From Glycocaulis sp050485565 (GTDB lineage Bacteria; Pseudomonadota; Alphaproteobacteria; Caulobacterales; Maricaulaceae), in the NCBI RefSeq assembly GCF_050485565.1, contig NZ_JBJHBQ010000001.1, forward strand, positions 62,001-126,000: DNA of 64,000 bases. Direction: 5' to 3'. The notes beneath the pieces were generated by a model. The model did not search any database and had not been told where the DNA came from. It saw only the letters and a program-made list of their open reading frames with translations. Shown here one piece after another: positions 8,261 to 16,030 of this stretch (position 1 is the first letter of the stretch; each line of letters starts with the position of its first letter). A program made the position numbers and the translations under genes.

Positions 8261-8655
8261 TACACCAGCCCTCCCACAATCCAGATGGCGGCGGTGATGA
8301 TGACCGCGCCGGCAATGATGAGGATGGAGCGCAGGTTCGAGCCCTTGGCGTCAAAGCCCAGCCCCGCATCCCAGGCGAGGTGTCGCAAGCCATTGAGGAG
8401 GTGGAAAACCACCGAGAAGGTGAAGCCGATAAAGGCGAGCGTGATGAGAATGCCAAAGGGTCCGGCATTCAGATCTTCCCAGATCGCGTAGGCGTCCGGC
8501 CCGGCGGCCAGAAGCACCAGCCAGAGCGATACCAGCACCGCGCCGATATAGTTCGCGACGCCGGTCGCGCGGTGCAGGATGGAGGAGGCCATGGTGGCGT
8601 GCCAGCGCCAAATCTGGACGTGAGGGGAGAGGGGCTGGTCAGGTCTGGTCGCCAT
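8260..8655 (-). CDS. sdhC: Succinate dehydrogenase cytochrome b556 subunit
   Basis: SdhC is the other membrane anchor of complex II. The 131-residue protein begins with RPDQPLSPHVQIWRW, then shows ASILHRATGVANYIGAVLVS, the conserved quinone-site and first transmembrane region. Two more membrane segments follow, with HLLNGLRHLAWDAGLG containing the conserved heme-binding histidines. It is the first gene of the operon on the minus strand. The promoter should lie in 8656-8914, which it shares divergently with the SDR gene. Confidence 0.95.
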   Translation of the reverse strand: MATRPDQPLSPHVQIWRWHATMASSILHRATGVANYIGAVLVSLWLVLLAAGPDAYAIWEDLNAGPFGILITLAFIGFTFSVVFHLLNGLRHLAWDAGLGFDAKGSNLRSILIIAGAVIITAAIWIVGGLV

Positions 8656-8738
8656 GGGCGTTGCTTTCCGCCTTCGAATACCGTTTCGAAAAAATCCGTA
8701 AAACGGGAAAGGACGGTGCTTTCCTTGACAGCGCCTTA

Positions 8739-8753
8739 ACCGGGTATCCCGGT
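8739..8753. promoter_or_regulatory. Small palindrome in the sdhC / SDR divergent intergenic region
   Basis: ACCGGGTATCCCGGT is a perfect inverted repeat with a 3-base centre, placed between the divergent sdhC and SDR genes. A TTGACA lies just upstream on the plus strand (8725-8730). The 8656-8914 region otherwise shows no gene. It could be an operator or a remnant of a repeat, and no regulator can be named. Confidence 0.3.
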
Positions 8754-8914
8754 ATCAGTCATGCCAGCTCAGGCCGCCCCTTGCCTGTTCGCGGCCAGAC
8801 AATAATCCGGCAAGGCGCAAGGTCAATGCGAGGTGTGTGCTACGGGGGTGGGCGATTGACCGCGCCCGCCCCGCTTGCCACCGTAAGTGCTGATATGGGC
8901 GGGAGGCCAAGTAG

Positions 8915-9796
8915 ATGAATGATCTGGTGCGCAGCGCGCTGGTAACGGGGGCATCAACCGGCATTGGCCGGGCGTGCGTGGAGAAATTCGTGGCCAAGGG
9001 CTGGCAGGTCTTTGCCAGCGTACGCAAGGCCGAAGACGGCGAGCGCCTCAAAAGCGAAATCGGCGAAGCGGTCATCCCGCTCCTCTTTGATGTTACAGAC
9101 GGCCCGGCCATTGCCCGCGCCGCGGACCAGATGCGCGAAGCGCTGATGGGCGCGACGCTGGGCGCTCTCATCAACAATGCCGGTATCGCCGTGGCCGGGC
9201 CGCTGCTTCATCTGCCTATCGAGGAGATGGAAAAGCAGTTGGATGTGAACGTGACCGGCCAGCTGCGCGTGGTGCAGGCCTTTGGCCCGCTGCTCGGCAC
9301 GGACCGCAGCCTCTCCGGCGCGCCGGGGCGGATCGTGAATATCTCGTCTGTGGCGGGCTTCTCCGCCGCGCCCTTTGTTGTGCCCTATGCATGCTCGAAA
9401 TTCGCGCTGGAGGCGTTTACTCAAGGCCTGCGCCGCGAACTGACGCCTTATGGCATTGATGTCGTTGCCATCAATCCGGGGCCCATCGCCACGCCGATCT
9501 GGGACAAGGCCGAAAGCGTCGATCCGGAGCAATACGCCCATACCGATTACATCAAGCCCATAAGGCGGCTGGTCAATTACATGCTGGAGCGCGGGCGGGA
9601 CGGCCTGCCGCCCTCGGCGGTGGCCGATGCGGTCTGGGCGGCGGTGACATCGCCCAAGCCGAAGCTGAATACCGTCGTCACGCCCGAACCGTTCACGCAG
9701 TGGTTACTGGGCATTCTGCCGCGCCGGATGGCAGACAGGATCATCACCAGGCGTCTCGGCCTGACGCCGCAAGCGCTCAACACACGCGGGCAGTAA
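8915..9796 (+). CDS. Short-chain dehydrogenase/reductase
   Basis: This 293-residue classical SDR probably uses NAD(P)H to reduce a ketone or oxidise an alcohol; the substrate cannot be read from the sequence. Seen directly are the cofactor motif TGASTGIG at 11-18, the LINNAGIAV segment, a catalytic serine in IVNISSVAG and the active-site YACSK. The following NPGPIATPIWDK loop is typical. A GGGAGG ribosome site precedes the ATG. It is divergent from sdhC and followed after 34 bp by the DUF885 gene. The length and C-terminal tail resemble SDRs acting on lipid or retinol-like substrates, but this is weak. Confidence 0.9.
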   Translation: MNDLVRSALVTGASTGIGRACVEKFVAKGWQVFASVRKAEDGERLKSEIGEAVIPLLFDVTDGPAIARAADQMREALMGATLGALINNAGIAVAGPLLHLPIEEMEKQLDVNVTGQLRVVQAFGPLLGTDRSLSGAPGRIVNISSVAGFSAAPFVVPYACSKFALEAFTQGLRRELTPYGIDVVAINPGPIATPIWDKAESVDPEQYAHTDYIKPIRRLVNYMLERGRDGLPPSAVADAVWAAVTSPKPKLNTVVTPEPFTQWLLGILPRRMADRIITRRLGLTPQALNTRGQ

Positions 9797-9830
9797 AGCC
9801 CTTGGACAATATACGAACGGGGAGAACACC

Positions 9831-11579
9831 ATGCGCCATCTGATCTGCGGTATAGCCGCCAGCGTACTGATCGCGGCCGCCGCCCATGCCGCTCAGGCAG
9901 ACGAGTTCGCCAGCCTGGTCGCCGACTATGAAGCCTGGAGCGAGGCGCAGAATGTGCAGGCGCGCGTCCGGGCCGGTGATCTCGATGCGATGCGCGAATG
10001 GCGCGATATCTCGGCTGAAACGCTGCAGCAGCAAGACGCGGAAATTGCCGGGTTTTATGACCGGATGCGGGCGATTGACCCGGCCACGCTGGAGGGCAGC
10101 GATACCGCCTCCTACGCGGTGCTGGAACACATATTGCGCCACGGCGTCGCCCTGCCGCGTGTGCAAGGCATGTATTTCCCCTTCACCAACGATTCCGGTT
10201 TCCACACCTGGGCGGACTTTGCCGCGATGAGCGTGCGCATCCGCAATGAGGACGAGGCGCAAGCCTGGATTGACCGGCTGGCGGCCTATCCGGCACATCT
10301 GGACGCGTGGATGGGCTGGCTGGACGAGGCGATTGAGGCGGGCTGGACCCAGCCGCGCGAGATCGTCCCCGGCGTGATCGACCAGATCGCCGCGCAGATT
10401 GTCGATGATCCACGCGAAAGCGCGCTCTACATGCCACTGGCCAATCTGCCCGCCAGCATTCCGGCAGAGGCGCGCGAGGCGCTGCAGGCGCGCGGCGCGG
10501 CGGTTATCGCTGATACGGTCATGCCCGCCATTGCAGGCCTGAGAGACTATTTCGAGAACACCTATATGCCGGCCGCGCGCGAGAGCATTGGCGTGTCCGA
10601 AGTACCTGGCGGGCGCGCCTATTACCGCGCTCTGGTGCGCTATCACACCTCGCTGGATCTGACCCCGGAGGAGGTTCACCAGACCGGCCTTGCCGAAGTT
10701 GCCCGCATCCGCGCGGAGATGGATGATGTCATCGCGCGCACCGGGTTTGAGGGCAGTTTTGACGCATTTACCCACTATCTGCGCACCGATCCGCGCTTCT
10801 ACGCCCAGAGCGAGATGGAGCTGATGATGCGCGCCTCCTACCTCTCCAAGCTGGCCGACGATGCGATGCCGGCCGTGTTCAACCGCCTGCCGCGCCTGCC
10901 CTATGGCGTGCGCCCTGTGCCGCCCGCGCTCGCGCCTAACTACACCACCGGCCGCTACTGGCCGGGCGACGCCGAAACCGGCCGGGCCGGCGGCTATATG
11001 GTCAACACCTATGCGCTCGACCAGCGCCCGCTCTACGAGCTGCCTGCCCTCACTTTGCACGAGGCGGTGCCCGGCCACCACCACCAGATCGCGCTCGCCC
11101 AGGAGATCGAGGACATGCCGGACTTCCGCCGGCGCGCCTCCATCACCGCCTTCACTGAAGGCTGGGGGCTGTATTCGGAATTCCTCGGCCTCGATATGGG
11201 CTTTTACGAAGACGCGTATGAGGATTTTGGCCGCCTCTCCTACGAGATGTGGCGCGCCTGCCGCCTGGTGGTCGATACCGGCATGCATTATTTCGGCTGG
11301 ACGCGCGAAGAGGCCGAAAGCTGCTTCCTCGACAATTCCGCGCTCGCGCCGCTGAACGTCACCAATGAGGTGTCGCGCTATATCTCATGGCCGGGTCAGG
11401 CGCTGGCCTACAAGACCGGCGAGATTCTCATCCGCCGCCTGCGCGCCGATGGCGAGGCGAGGCTGGGCGAGGATTTTGACCTCGCCGATTTCCACGACAC
11501 CATCCTGGAAGAAGGCCCGCTGCCCCTCTCCTATCTTGAAACCAAGATGGAAGCCTGGATCGCAGAACGGGAGGGGTAG
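9831..11579 (+). CDS. DUF885 family secreted metallopeptidase-like protein
   Basis: This is a 582-residue protein with a signal peptide (MRHLICGIAASVLIAAAAHA), so it is expected in the periplasm. The family carries a zinc-peptidase-like helix, here LHEAVPGHHHQIALAQE, where the HE and HH residues would bind metal. A further conserved ITAFTEGWGLYSE segment contributes the glutamate ligand. DUF885 proteins are commonly grouped with M32-like carboxypeptidases, and the substrate is unknown. A GGGGAG ribosome site supports the start. It follows the SDR gene closely on the same strand. All metal-binding residues are present and the length is typical. Confidence 0.9.
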   Translation: MRHLICGIAASVLIAAAAHAAQADEFASLVADYEAWSEAQNVQARVRAGDLDAMREWRDISAETLQQQDAEIAGFYDRMRAIDPATLEGSDTASYAVLEHILRHGVALPRVQGMYFPFTNDSGFHTWADFAAMSVRIRNEDEAQAWIDRLAAYPAHLDAWMGWLDEAIEAGWTQPREIVPGVIDQIAAQIVDDPRESALYMPLANLPASIPAEAREALQARGAAVIADTVMPAIAGLRDYFENTYMPAARESIGVSEVPGGRAYYRALVRYHTSLDLTPEEVHQTGLAEVARIRAEMDDVIARTGFEGSFDAFTHYLRTDPRFYAQSEMELMMRASYLSKLADDAMPAVFNRLPRLPYGVRPVPPALAPNYTTGRYWPGDAETGRAGGYMVNTYALDQRPLYELPALTLHEAVPGHHHQIALAQEIEDMPDFRRRASITAFTEGWGLYSEFLGLDMGFYEDAYEDFGRLSYEMWRACRLVVDTGMHYFGWTREEAESCFLDNSALAPLNVTNEVSRYISWPGQALAYKTGEILIRRLRADGEARLGEDFDLADFHDTILEEGPLPLSYLETKMEAWIAEREG

Positions 11580-11684
11580 GGGGTTATTTCCGGGGTCCTC
11601 GCCACCTTAGGTCCCCGGCTTGCCTGTCCCCGTGAAAACGGGGAACGGGGGATCCATCTTTTCGAGCCAGTGAATATTCATATA

Positions 11685-11796
11685 GGTCTCCCGTCGGGGC
11701 GGGAGACCCCGGTGGGAAGGTTTTCGCCTCGCTTGCGGAGACAGAGATACCGGCGAACATTGGAAAACCGGGGTCCCCCGCCCCGACGGGGGACCC
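11685..11796. repeat. Paired-hairpin repeat module 2 (family R1)
   Basis: Hairpins at 11685-11712 and 11768-11796 face each other in inverted orientation. Both consist of GGTCTCCCG or GGGTCCCCC arms around TCGGGG, with CCGG on the spacer side. The 55-bp spacer differs in sequence from those of the other three modules, so this unit may be a subtype or a mosaic. The module lies about 100 bp after the DUF885 gene. Confidence 0.85.
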
Positions 11797-11865
11797 ATCT
11801 TTTGTTTCTCCGAAGCGGGTCGGTCAAACGCCGGAAACCGGCGTGGGTGGCAACCTTTTTTTTCT

Positions 11866-11973
11866 GGATCTCCCGTCGGGGCGGGAGACCCCGGTATTGC
11901 TGCCTTCTCGAATAATCTGCCAGGTTAGCCGATGAGCTTCCCGACCGGGGTCTCCCGCCCCGACGGGAGACCC
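11866..11973. repeat. Paired-hairpin repeat module 3 (family R1)
   Basis: Hairpins occupy 11866-11894 and 11945-11973 and again face each other. The 50-bp spacer contains TTGCTGCCTTCTCGAATAAT and then CTGCCAG and CCGATGAG. It matches the spacer beside the lone hairpin at 12376 almost exactly and is related to the spacers of modules 1 and 4. It ends 58 bp before the decayed GIY-YIG gene. Confidence 0.88.
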
Positions 11974-12031
11974 ATGTTTTCAGGCCGGTCAAGGTTCATT
12001 TGGGTGCCCGATCAAGCCGGGGACCCGGATT

Positions 12032-12331
12032 TCAGAACACCATCAGATTGTTCAGTTCCGGGTAGAGGTCGCGCCATTCAGCATTGTGCTGTTCGATCAG
12101 CGCGATCTTCCACGCCCGGTTCCAGTGCTTGACCTGCCGCTCGCGGGCAATGGCATCATGCGTGGTGCCGCAATGCTACAGATAGACAAGGTCGAACACC
12201 TTGTACTTCCAGACAAATTCCGACCCCTTGCCCATACGGTGCTGCGCGATGCGCTCTGCCGGGTTTGCACAGGAGCCAACGTAAAGCGTGCCGTTGCGCT
12301 TTGAGGCGAGGATGTAGATGTGGGCCGACAT
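12032..12331 (-). pseudogene. GIY-YIG endonuclease-like gene with one in-frame stop
   Basis: Reading on the minus strand from 12331 gives MSAHIYILASKRNGTLYVGS, the start of a small GIY-YIG (UvrC/Slx1-type) nuclease domain, with R and H residues following in AERIAQHR. The frame meets TAG at 12176-12178 (residue 52). It then continues in the same frame with ARERQVKHWNRAWKIALIE, AEWRDLYPELN and a TGA at 12032. This is the normal second half of a family member of about 100 residues. A single base change (GAG to TAG) would explain the stop. The catalytic-region residues lie on both sides of the break. The gene is flanked on both sides by family R1 hairpins. A sequencing error cannot be excluded. 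Confidence 0.8.
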
Positions 12332-12375
12332 GCACCGATGCTGATTGGCCTTCGCGCGCCGTTCAACCTTTTTCT

Positions 12376-12404
12376 GGGTCTCCCGTCGAGGCGGGAGACC
12401 CCGG
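12376..12404. repeat. Lone R1 hairpin with half a spacer
   Basis: GGGTCTCCCGTCGAGGCGGG begins a ninth copy of the R1 hairpin, with one base changed in the loop. It is followed by the typical spacer start (TATTGCTGCCTTCTCGAATA), but the spacer breaks off after about 35 bases near 12438 and no partner hairpin follows. This is a truncated module upstream of the GIY-YIG pseudogene. Confidence 0.85.
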
Positions 12405-12680
12405 TATTGCTGCCTTCTCGAATAACTTGCCACTTGGCGCCCCCCTATCCCCCCAATCGCCACGAATAGGGGGATAGATGCCGCCGGCGGGCATCTGTCC
12501 TCCTTGTGGCATTCAGGCAACACGGTGGAATCCGGGCCTTCGAACCGTGGAATCGGGGTGTGCGCACCCCTCATTTCGGGCCTGAAAACCCCTTAAAACG
12601 GGGATAGAGGCCCTGCCCGCCCTCGCCAAGCGCCAAAAGGGGTGTTATCCGCCCCCCTATCCCCCATGGACAGGTGTGTC
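12405..12680. other. Intergenic region before marC with C-rich hairpins
   Basis: No gene is apparent. The stretch contains CCCCCTATCCCCCC (12440) paired with TAGGGGGATAG (12466), which forms a hairpin. A GATGCCGCCGGCGGGCATC palindrome at about 12477 and a second CCCCCCTATCCCCC at 12652 just before marC follow. The repeated C-tracts suggest a degenerate repeat unit rather than a promoter. Confidence 0.5.
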
Positions 12681-13325
12681 ATGCCCGCTTTCGATCTTGC
12701 CCTTCTCTCTGCCGCCTTCGTCACGTTTTTCGTGGTGATCGATCCGATCGGCGTGATGCCGATCTTTGCGGGGCTGACCCAAGGCACCAGCGCGGCGCAC
12801 CGGCGCAACATGGCCATCAAGTCGGTTCTTGTCGCCACCATCGTCCTGCTGGGCTTTGCCTATGGCGGGGAATGGCTGCTCTCGGCGCTGGGGGTGAGCC
12901 TTGATGCGTTCCGCGCGGCGGGCGGCGTGCTGCTCTTCCTGGTGGCGCTCGACATGATCTTTGAAAAGCGCACCGAACGGCGCGAGGACCGGGCCGGAAA
13001 ACTGCACGGCGAGGGCGAGAGCGCGCCGGAGGATATCTCCGTTTTCCCCATGGCTATCCCCATGCTGGCGGGGCCGGGCGCGATTGCCTCCATCATGCTC
13101 TACATGTCCGGCTCGGGCGGGGATCTGGCGACGCAAGGCGTCGTACTGGCGGCGATGGCGGCCAATCTGATCGTGTGTCTGGTGCTGTTTCTGGCGGCCG
13201 GTCCGCTGATGCGCGTGATGGGGGATACAGTCGCCGCGATGATCACGCGTATCCTCGGGGTGATCCTGGCCGCACTGGCCGCCCAGTTCATCTTTGACGG
13301 GATCGCAGGTGCCTTGCTGGGCTAG
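12681..13325 (+). CDS. marC: MarC family integral membrane protein
   Basis: MarC/UPF0056 proteins are six-helix inner-membrane proteins of unclear function; the old link to multiple antibiotic resistance is not supported for the family. From the chosen ATG the protein is 214 residues: MPAFDLALLSAAFVTFFVVI, then DPIGVMPIFAGLTQG, the family signature. LFLVALDMIF and FPMAIPMLAGPGAIASIML are other conserved membrane segments. Upstream GTG (12642) and ATG (12666) codons are in frame but fall in C-rich repeat sequence without a ribosome site. The 12681 start has an AGG nearby. Length fits the family. Confidence 0.9.
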   Translation: MPAFDLALLSAAFVTFFVVIDPIGVMPIFAGLTQGTSAAHRRNMAIKSVLVATIVLLGFAYGGEWLLSALGVSLDAFRAAGGVLLFLVALDMIFEKRTERREDRAGKLHGEGESAPEDISVFPMAIPMLAGPGAIASIMLYMSGSGGDLATQGVVLAAMAANLIVCLVLFLAAGPLMRVMGDTVAAMITRILGVILAALAAQFIFDGIAGALLG

Positions 13326-13353
13326 CGTTTATGGTCAAGCGTCCGTAAACGCT
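13324..13353 (+). terminator. Possible terminator after marC
   Basis: AGCGTTTA and TAAACGCT form an 8-bp stem (extended by GG/CC pairs) overlapping the marC stop codon. There is no T-run after it, so it is a weak candidate. Confidence 0.4.
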
Positions 13354-13419
13354 GCGCACACTGAAATTTAGCCAGTTTCTGCCATTATCCTGCCTTCAGG
13401 GTGCAGGAGAAATAGCGCC

Positions 13420-13599
13420 ATGACACGGTTTCGCATCAGCTTGTGGATTGCCTTTGCCGGCGTGCTGGCTCTGGGCCTGACGGCCGGAGGTTTCAGCCTC
13501 GCCAGCGGTATGGTGGATCAGGCCATCGCCTTTACCTGGCCGAGCGCGGGCGCGGCACTGGCCATCGCCCTTTTGATCCCGGCAGCGCGGCACGAGTAG
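13420..13599 (+). CDS. 59-residue membrane microprotein
   Basis: ATG at 13420 is preceded by a good GCAGGAG ribosome site and opens a 59-codon frame: MTRFRISLWIAFAGVLALGL, TAGGFSLASGMVDQAIAFTW, then PSAGAALAIALLIPAARHE. Two hydrophobic segments (about 8-28 and 37-54) with a basic start suggest a small inner-membrane protein with two transmembrane helices. It has the same strand and codon character as marC, about 95 bp downstream, and is convergent with the acetyltransferase-nitrilase gene. I do not recognise a family. The ribosome site and GC-rich third positions are the main reasons to believe it. Confidence 0.55.
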   Translation: MTRFRISLWIAFAGVLALGLTAGGFSLASGMVDQAIAFTWPSAGAALAIALLIPAARHE

Positions 13600-13623
13600 A
13601 AAACGGCCTTTATTTGCAGCGGC

Positions 13624-15183
13624 TTAGTTGCGCCCTGCACCCGGCCCGTCATTCCAGACAATGCGGTATAGATCAAAGCGCCGGTCGCGCAAATTGCGCA
13701 CCGTGCCGGAGCGGCGCGCTTCGGCCAGATCATCGAGGCGCAGATCGGCAACCGCGATTGTCTCAACATTTTCAGATGTTTCCGCTGCGATGCCATCGCG
13801 CGCAAACGGGAAGTCGCATGGCGTCAGAATGGCGCTCTGAGCGTAGTTGACGTCCATGTTTTCAACGTCGGGCAGATTGCCGACATTGCCTGCTGTGACT
13901 ACGTAAAACTGGTTCTCGATGGCGCGCGCCTGCGAGCAATAACGCACCCGCAAATGGCCGGTACGGTCATCGGTGGCGTAGGGGACGAACAATATGCGCG
14001 CGCCTTCATCGGCGAGGCGGCGTGCCAGCTCTGGAAATTCGCTGTCATAACAGATGAGTACGCCAATCGGGCCGCAGTCTGTGGGTATGGCGTGGACGAA
14101 ATCGCCGCCCTTGATATTCCACCAGAAGCGCTCGTTCGGCGTCGGGTGGATTTTCTCCTGGGCGTGGACCGAGCCATCGCGCAGGAAGACGTAAGCCACG
14201 TTCTGGATCTCGCCGTCATCGGTCTCGGTCGGGTGAGAACCGCCAACGATATTAATGTTGTAGCGTACGGCCAGCTGGCTCATGAACTCCAGGAAGCGCG
14301 GCGTGTGGCGCGACAGAGCGGCGATGGATTCCTGCGGCGAGAGGCGCCGCTTTTCGAGCGATAGCAGCGCCACGGTGAACATTTCGGGGAAGACGCAGAA
14401 ATCGGCCCGGTAGTCCGAACAGACATCGACGAAATATTCCACATTGCGCTCGAACTCGCGCGTGCTTTCCACCGCGCGGGCCATGAACTGGATCGCGGCG
14501 ACGCGCACGGTCTGCGGGTCTGGGCGTTTGCCGCCGGACGGCGCTTCAACGAATTTGGGGTTACGCCACACCATCAGCGAGGCATGGCCAAGAGAATCAG
14601 TATCTTCGGGGTAGTAGTTCTTCAGAACGCCCACCGGCTCAAAGCCCATGCGCATCTGGAAGTTGGAGACCGAATCCTTCACCTCGCGCGCCTCGATGGC
14701 GGCCAGATACTCTTCCGGCGTCGGGTAGGCCTTGCGGCGGCGCTTATAGCCGGGCAGCCGGCCGCCAAAGACAACGCCCTTCAGCCCCCAGGCCTGGCAG
14801 AGCTGCTTTCTGGCATTGTAGAGCCGCTGGCCGATGCGCAGGCGGCGGCGGGACGGGTCGACCGCCACCTCCATGCCGTAGAGCCATTCGCCGTCCTCGT
14901 CATGGCGCGCCGCATAGCCATTGCCGGTGATTTCCGCCCATGTGTGCGGGCTCATCGCCAAAGCTTCTGTGGTCAGGAAGGTCGCACACCAGCCGACCAC
15001 ATCACCTTCATATTCCACGAGAAACTGGCCTTCAGGGAAGGCCTGTATCTGGCCGCGTATCATGCCGGGCAGGTCTGGCGGCAGGTTGGGATAGGCCCGG
15101 TCCTGCAGCGCCAGAATCTCCGGCACATCGGCCAGCGTGGCATTGCGTACGGTAAGGGTCGCTTTCTGGCGCTGTTCGGTCAT
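13624..15183 (-). CDS. Fusion of GNAT acetyltransferase and carbon-nitrogen hydrolase
   Basis: This 519-residue protein joins two enzymes. Residues 1 to about 200 form a GNAT N-acetyltransferase domain (TLADVPEILALQDRAYPNLP, with the acetyl-CoA-site stretch VDPSRRRLRIGQRLYNARK). Residues from about 225 to 500 form a nitrilase-superfamily amidase with the triad Glu in FCVFPEMFTV, Lys in QEKIHPTPNE and Cys in GVLICYDSEFPE. Such fusions are known in bacteria, but the substrate is not established. It is the last gene of the operon aguA / serine hydrolase / aguB and overlaps aguB by four bases (ATGA). This suggests a role in polyamine metabolism, for example acetylating or de-amidating a putrescine derivative. 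That role is inference. Confidence 0.9.
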   Translation of the reverse strand: MTEQRQKATLTVRNATLADVPEILALQDRAYPNLPPDLPGMIRGQIQAFPEGQFLVEYEGDVVGWCATFLTTEALAMSPHTWAEITGNGYAARHDEDGEWLYGMEVAVDPSRRRLRIGQRLYNARKQLCQAWGLKGVVFGGRLPGYKRRRKAYPTPEEYLAAIEAREVKDSVSNFQMRMGFEPVGVLKNYYPEDTDSLGHASLMVWRNPKFVEAPSGGKRPDPQTVRVAAIQFMARAVESTREFERNVEYFVDVCSDYRADFCVFPEMFTVALLSLEKRRLSPQESIAALSRHTPRFLEFMSQLAVRYNINIVGGSHPTETDDGEIQNVAYVFLRDGSVHAQEKIHPTPNERFWWNIKGGDFVHAIPTDCGPIGVLICYDSEFPELARRLADEGARILFVPYATDDRTGHLRVRYCSQARAIENQFYVVTAGNVGNLPDVENMDVNYAQSAILTPCDFPFARDGIAAETSENVETIAVADLRLDDLAEARRSGTVRNLRDRRFDLYRIVWNDGPGAGRN

Positions 15184-16028
15184 GAAAAATGGGGTCCGTA
15201 TAGATCGGTACGCCGATCCCGGAAAAAGCCCCAGGCGGCGCGGTGGCGGTCAAGGAAGGAACGGTCGAAACGCGCAACCGCCACGCCTTGTTCCGTCCGG
15301 TCCAGTTCGGACACCACTTCGCCAGTATGATCGCAGATGAAGCTGGTCCCGTAGAAGAGCTGGCCGTTTTCGTTGCCGACGCGATTGGCCGCAGCAATGG
15401 GCATCACGTTGGAGACGGCATGGCCCTGCATGGCCCGGCGCCAGCGCGCCGCCGTATCCAGGCTGTCATCATGAGGTTCAGAGCCAATGGCCGTGGGGTA
15501 GAGCAGAACCTCCGCGCCGAGCAGCGCCATGGCGCGCGCGGTCTCGGGGAACCACTGGTCCCAGCAAATGCCAACGCCGATGCGGCCATGTTTGGTGTTC
15601 CACACCTTGAAGCCGGTATCGCCGGGGCGGAAATAATACTTCTCCTGATAGCCGGGGCCGTCCGGGATATGGCTCTTGCGATAGATGCCAAGCGCCTTGC
15701 CATCCGCATCCAGCATGACAAGCGAATTATAGTAGCGCGGGCCATCGCGCTCGAAGATGGAGACAGGGATTACGACGCCGAGTTCCGCCGCCAGCGGCTG
15801 CAGCGCGGTCACGCACGGATGCTCCAGCGCCGGGTAGGCGGTGGCAAACCAGTGCTCTTCCTGGCTGGTGCAGAAATACGGCCCCTGAAAGAGTTCGGGC
15901 GGCAGGATTACCTGCGCGCCCTTGCCCGCCGCTTCGCGCACGAGGCCCTTCACCGTTTCGATATTGGCGTGCATGTCCGCGCCGAACGCGCCTTGCAGCA
16001 CGCCCAGCGTAATCGTCGCTTCTGTCAA
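15180..16028 (-). CDS. aguB: N-carbamoylputrescine amidase
   Basis: AguB hydrolyses N-carbamoylputrescine to putrescine, CO2 and ammonia, the last step from agmatine. The 282-residue nitrilase-fold protein has the triad Glu in ILPPELFQGPYF, Lys in YRKSHIPDGPGYQEKYYF and Cys in GVGICWDQWFPETAR. The GPGYQEKYYFRPGD stretch is characteristic of this subfamily. The start codon is TTG, with GAGGA upstream. It begins 2 bp after the serine hydrolase gene and ends overlapping the GNAT-nitrilase gene. Agmatine deiminase is encoded two genes upstream, which supports the assignment. Confidence 0.94.
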   Translation of the reverse strand: MTEATITLGVLQGAFGADMHANIETVKGLVREAAGKGAQVILPPELFQGPYFCTSQEEHWFATAYPALEHPCVTALQPLAAELGVVIPVSIFERDGPRYYNSLVMLDADGKALGIYRKSHIPDGPGYQEKYYFRPGDTGFKVWNTKHGRIGVGICWDQWFPETARAMALLGAEVLLYPTAIGSEPHDDSLDTAARWRRAMQGHAVSNVMPIAAANRVGNENGQLFYGTSFICDHTGEVVSELDRTEQGVAVARFDRSFLDRHRAAWGFFRDRRTDLYGPHFS

Positions 16029-16030
16029 GA

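Noticed and set aside
9777..11288. Long open frame on the strand opposite the DUF885 gene
   Set aside because: It is a GC-rich shadow of a clear metallopeptidase gene, has no recognisable motif and no ribosome site.
11678..11992. Arg/Gly/Pro-rich open frames across the R1 modules
   Set aside because: They are translations of the hairpin repeat (SRRGGRP-like strings). Similar strings appear wherever the repeat occurs.
11685..12404. Possible CRISPR array
   Set aside because: The repeats are palindromic and unevenly spaced, the spacers are conserved instead of unique, and no cas genes are present.
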